DNA from: Methanocorpusculum sp. | Lineage (GTDB): Archaea > Halobacteriota > Methanomicrobia > Methanomicrobiales > Methanocorpusculaceae | Direction: 5' to 3' | DNA: 5,592 bases | NCBI GenBank assembly: GCA_030539595.1 | Contig: JAUNXW010000103.1 | Coordinates: 1 to 5,592, forward strand | Shown: positions 4,706 to 5,592 of the stretch, piece by piece | How positions within the stretch are numbered: position 1 is the stretch's first letter | How the letters are laid out: every line of letters starts with the position of its first letter | The notes under the pieces: generated by a model | Database searches by the model: none | Told to the model about the DNA's origin: nothing | What the model saw: the letters and a program-made list of their open reading frames with translations, nothing else | Program-made: the position numbers and the translations under genes

Positions 4706-5592
4706 ATGAGTGAGGAATATGATGTAATTATTATAGGGGCGGGGGCTGCGGGTCTTTTCTGCGCGGCAAATCTTAAAGGGCTTAAAGTTGTTGTTCTTGA
4801 AAAAAAGATTCTTCCTGGCAGAAAACTTCTTCTTTCGGGCAACGGTCAGTGTAATATTACTCATGCGGGAGACATTAAGGAGTTCACAAAACATTACGGC
4901 GCGAACGGAAATTTTGTGAAGCCCGCGCTGATGTCTTTTTCAAATAAAGATACAATAACATTTTTTGAAGATAAGGGAATTAAGTTTAAGGAGACCGAGC
5001 AGGGCAAAATTTTCCCGAAATCACTTTGTGCAGATGATGTTTTGGATACCCTTTTGGATATCTGCGACAAGAACGGCGCGGATATTTTCTATGAGGAGAA
5101 AGTTGAGTCGATTAGAAAAACAGAAGACGGTTTTGAGGTCAGAAGCGTCAGCACGAAATATTATTCAAAATCAGTTGTGCTTGCAACAGGCGGTAAGTCT
5201 TATCCGGGTACTGGCTCTGAAGGAGACGGCTACGCCCTTGCCGAAAAGTTAGGACACAATATCACAGAAGTGAATCCTTCTCTTACGCCTGTGTATGTAA
5301 ATGAGTTTCCGTTGAAAGATTTAGCAGGCATTTCAATTCCCGACGCCGATATTTCTGTCTGGCGCGAAGGGAAAAAAGTTCTTGCGCATAAGGATGATTT
5401 GCTGATTACAGCGTTTGGTTTTTCTGGTCCTGTGATTCTGAACTCGTCAAGAAATATTCGCGCGGGAGATGTTCTCAGAATTAATTTCGCGGGGCTTGAG
5501 AGAAATGAACTTGATAAAAAGTTAGTTGAGATGTGCGCTGAGGCGGGCGGAAAACTTGTGCGAAATATTTTGAAAGATTTCCATGTTCCCGA
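4706..5592 (+). CDS. HI0933-family FAD-dependent oxidoreductase (3' end cut off)
   Basis: The frame is open from ATG at 4706 to the right edge, giving 295 codons of a family usually near 400 residues, so about the last quarter is missing. It belongs to the HI0933/YhiN/BaiN-like flavoproteins, cytoplasmic FAD-binding putative reductases whose substrates are mostly unknown. The N-terminus is a Rossmann dinucleotide fold, YDVIIIGAGAAGL (5-17), with Glu32 after the second strand for FAD ribose. Family marks follow: the SGNGQCNIT block (44-52), VVLATGGKSYPGTGSEGDGY (157-176) and ITAFGFSGPVIL (234-245), a variant of the usual THFGLSGP. ATG at 4706 is the only ATG between the upstream in-frame TAG (4664-4666) and the fold, and it places the Rossmann motif where relatives have it. 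The gene is transcribed divergently from the ribosomal operon. Confidence 0.92.
   Translation, partial: MSEEYDVIIIGAGAAGLFCAANLKGLKVVVLEKKILPGRKLLLSGNGQCNITHAGDIKEFTKHYGANGNFVKPALMSFSNKDTITFFEDKGIKFKETEQGKIFPKSLCADDVLDTLLDICDKNGADIFYEEKVESIRKTEDGFEVRSVSTKYYSKSVVLATGGKSYPGTGSEGDGYALAEKLGHNITEVNPSLTPVYVNEFPLKDLAGISIPDADISVWREGKKVLAHKDDLLITAFGFSGPVILNSSRNIRAGDVLRINFAGLERNELDKKLVEMCAEAGGKLVRNILKDFHVP

Noticed and set aside
4619..4894. 91-codon minus-strand frame opposite the flavoprotein
   Set aside because: It is antisense to the conserved Rossmann region of the flavoprotein, and its sequence is Lys/Asn/Phe-rich with no protein-like motif.
4965..5252. 95-codon plus-strand frame inside the flavoprotein
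   Set aside because: It is a shifted frame of the flavoprotein gene, whose own frame carries the conserved motifs.

Overview
The window reads as a piece of a euryarchaeal chromosome, most likely a methanogen of the Methanomicrobia type with moderate to low GC. The evidence is the archaeal gene cluster for ribosomal proteins uS15 and eS1, an archaeal RecJ-like DHH phosphoesterase and a KEOPS Pcc1 subunit. An archaeal-style SurE, TATA-like promoters with very short or absent leaders, and a T-rich terminator agree with this. The genus is not decided from sequence alone.

Layout. Positions 3-110 hold the 3' end of an unrecognised plus-strand gene. A 31-codon small ORF follows at 131-226; a GAAA-capped hairpin covers its ribosome binding site and start codon. 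Positions 227-880 carry no protein gene but are dense in structure: two exact copies of a 40-bp terminator-like hairpin (215-254 and 470-509), a run of nested hairpins between them (276-470), a 28-bp AT-rich inverted repeat (588-677) and another hairpin cluster (741-810). surE lies on the minus strand (1669-881), convergent with the first two genes. The gap 1676-1881 holds the surE promoter region and the terminator of the next operon.

Positions 4661-1882 form a compact minus-strand transcription unit, read in this order: a 71-codon ORF of unknown function, rps15, the DHH phosphoesterase, pcc1 and rps3ae. Spacing is 19 nt, 15 nt, a 1-nt overlap and 17 nt. The unit ends at a palindrome followed by seven T. 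It joins two small-subunit ribosomal proteins with a tRNA t6A-modification subunit and a nuclease related to the replisome-associated GAN/RecJ family, so translation and DNA maintenance functions share one mRNA.

A 44-bp divergent spacer (4662-4705) separates that operon from a plus-strand HI0933-type flavoprotein (4706-5592), which runs off the window's right edge. The least explained parts are the convergent intergenic region 227-880, which may encode a structured RNA, and the 71-codon ORF or leader in front of rps15.
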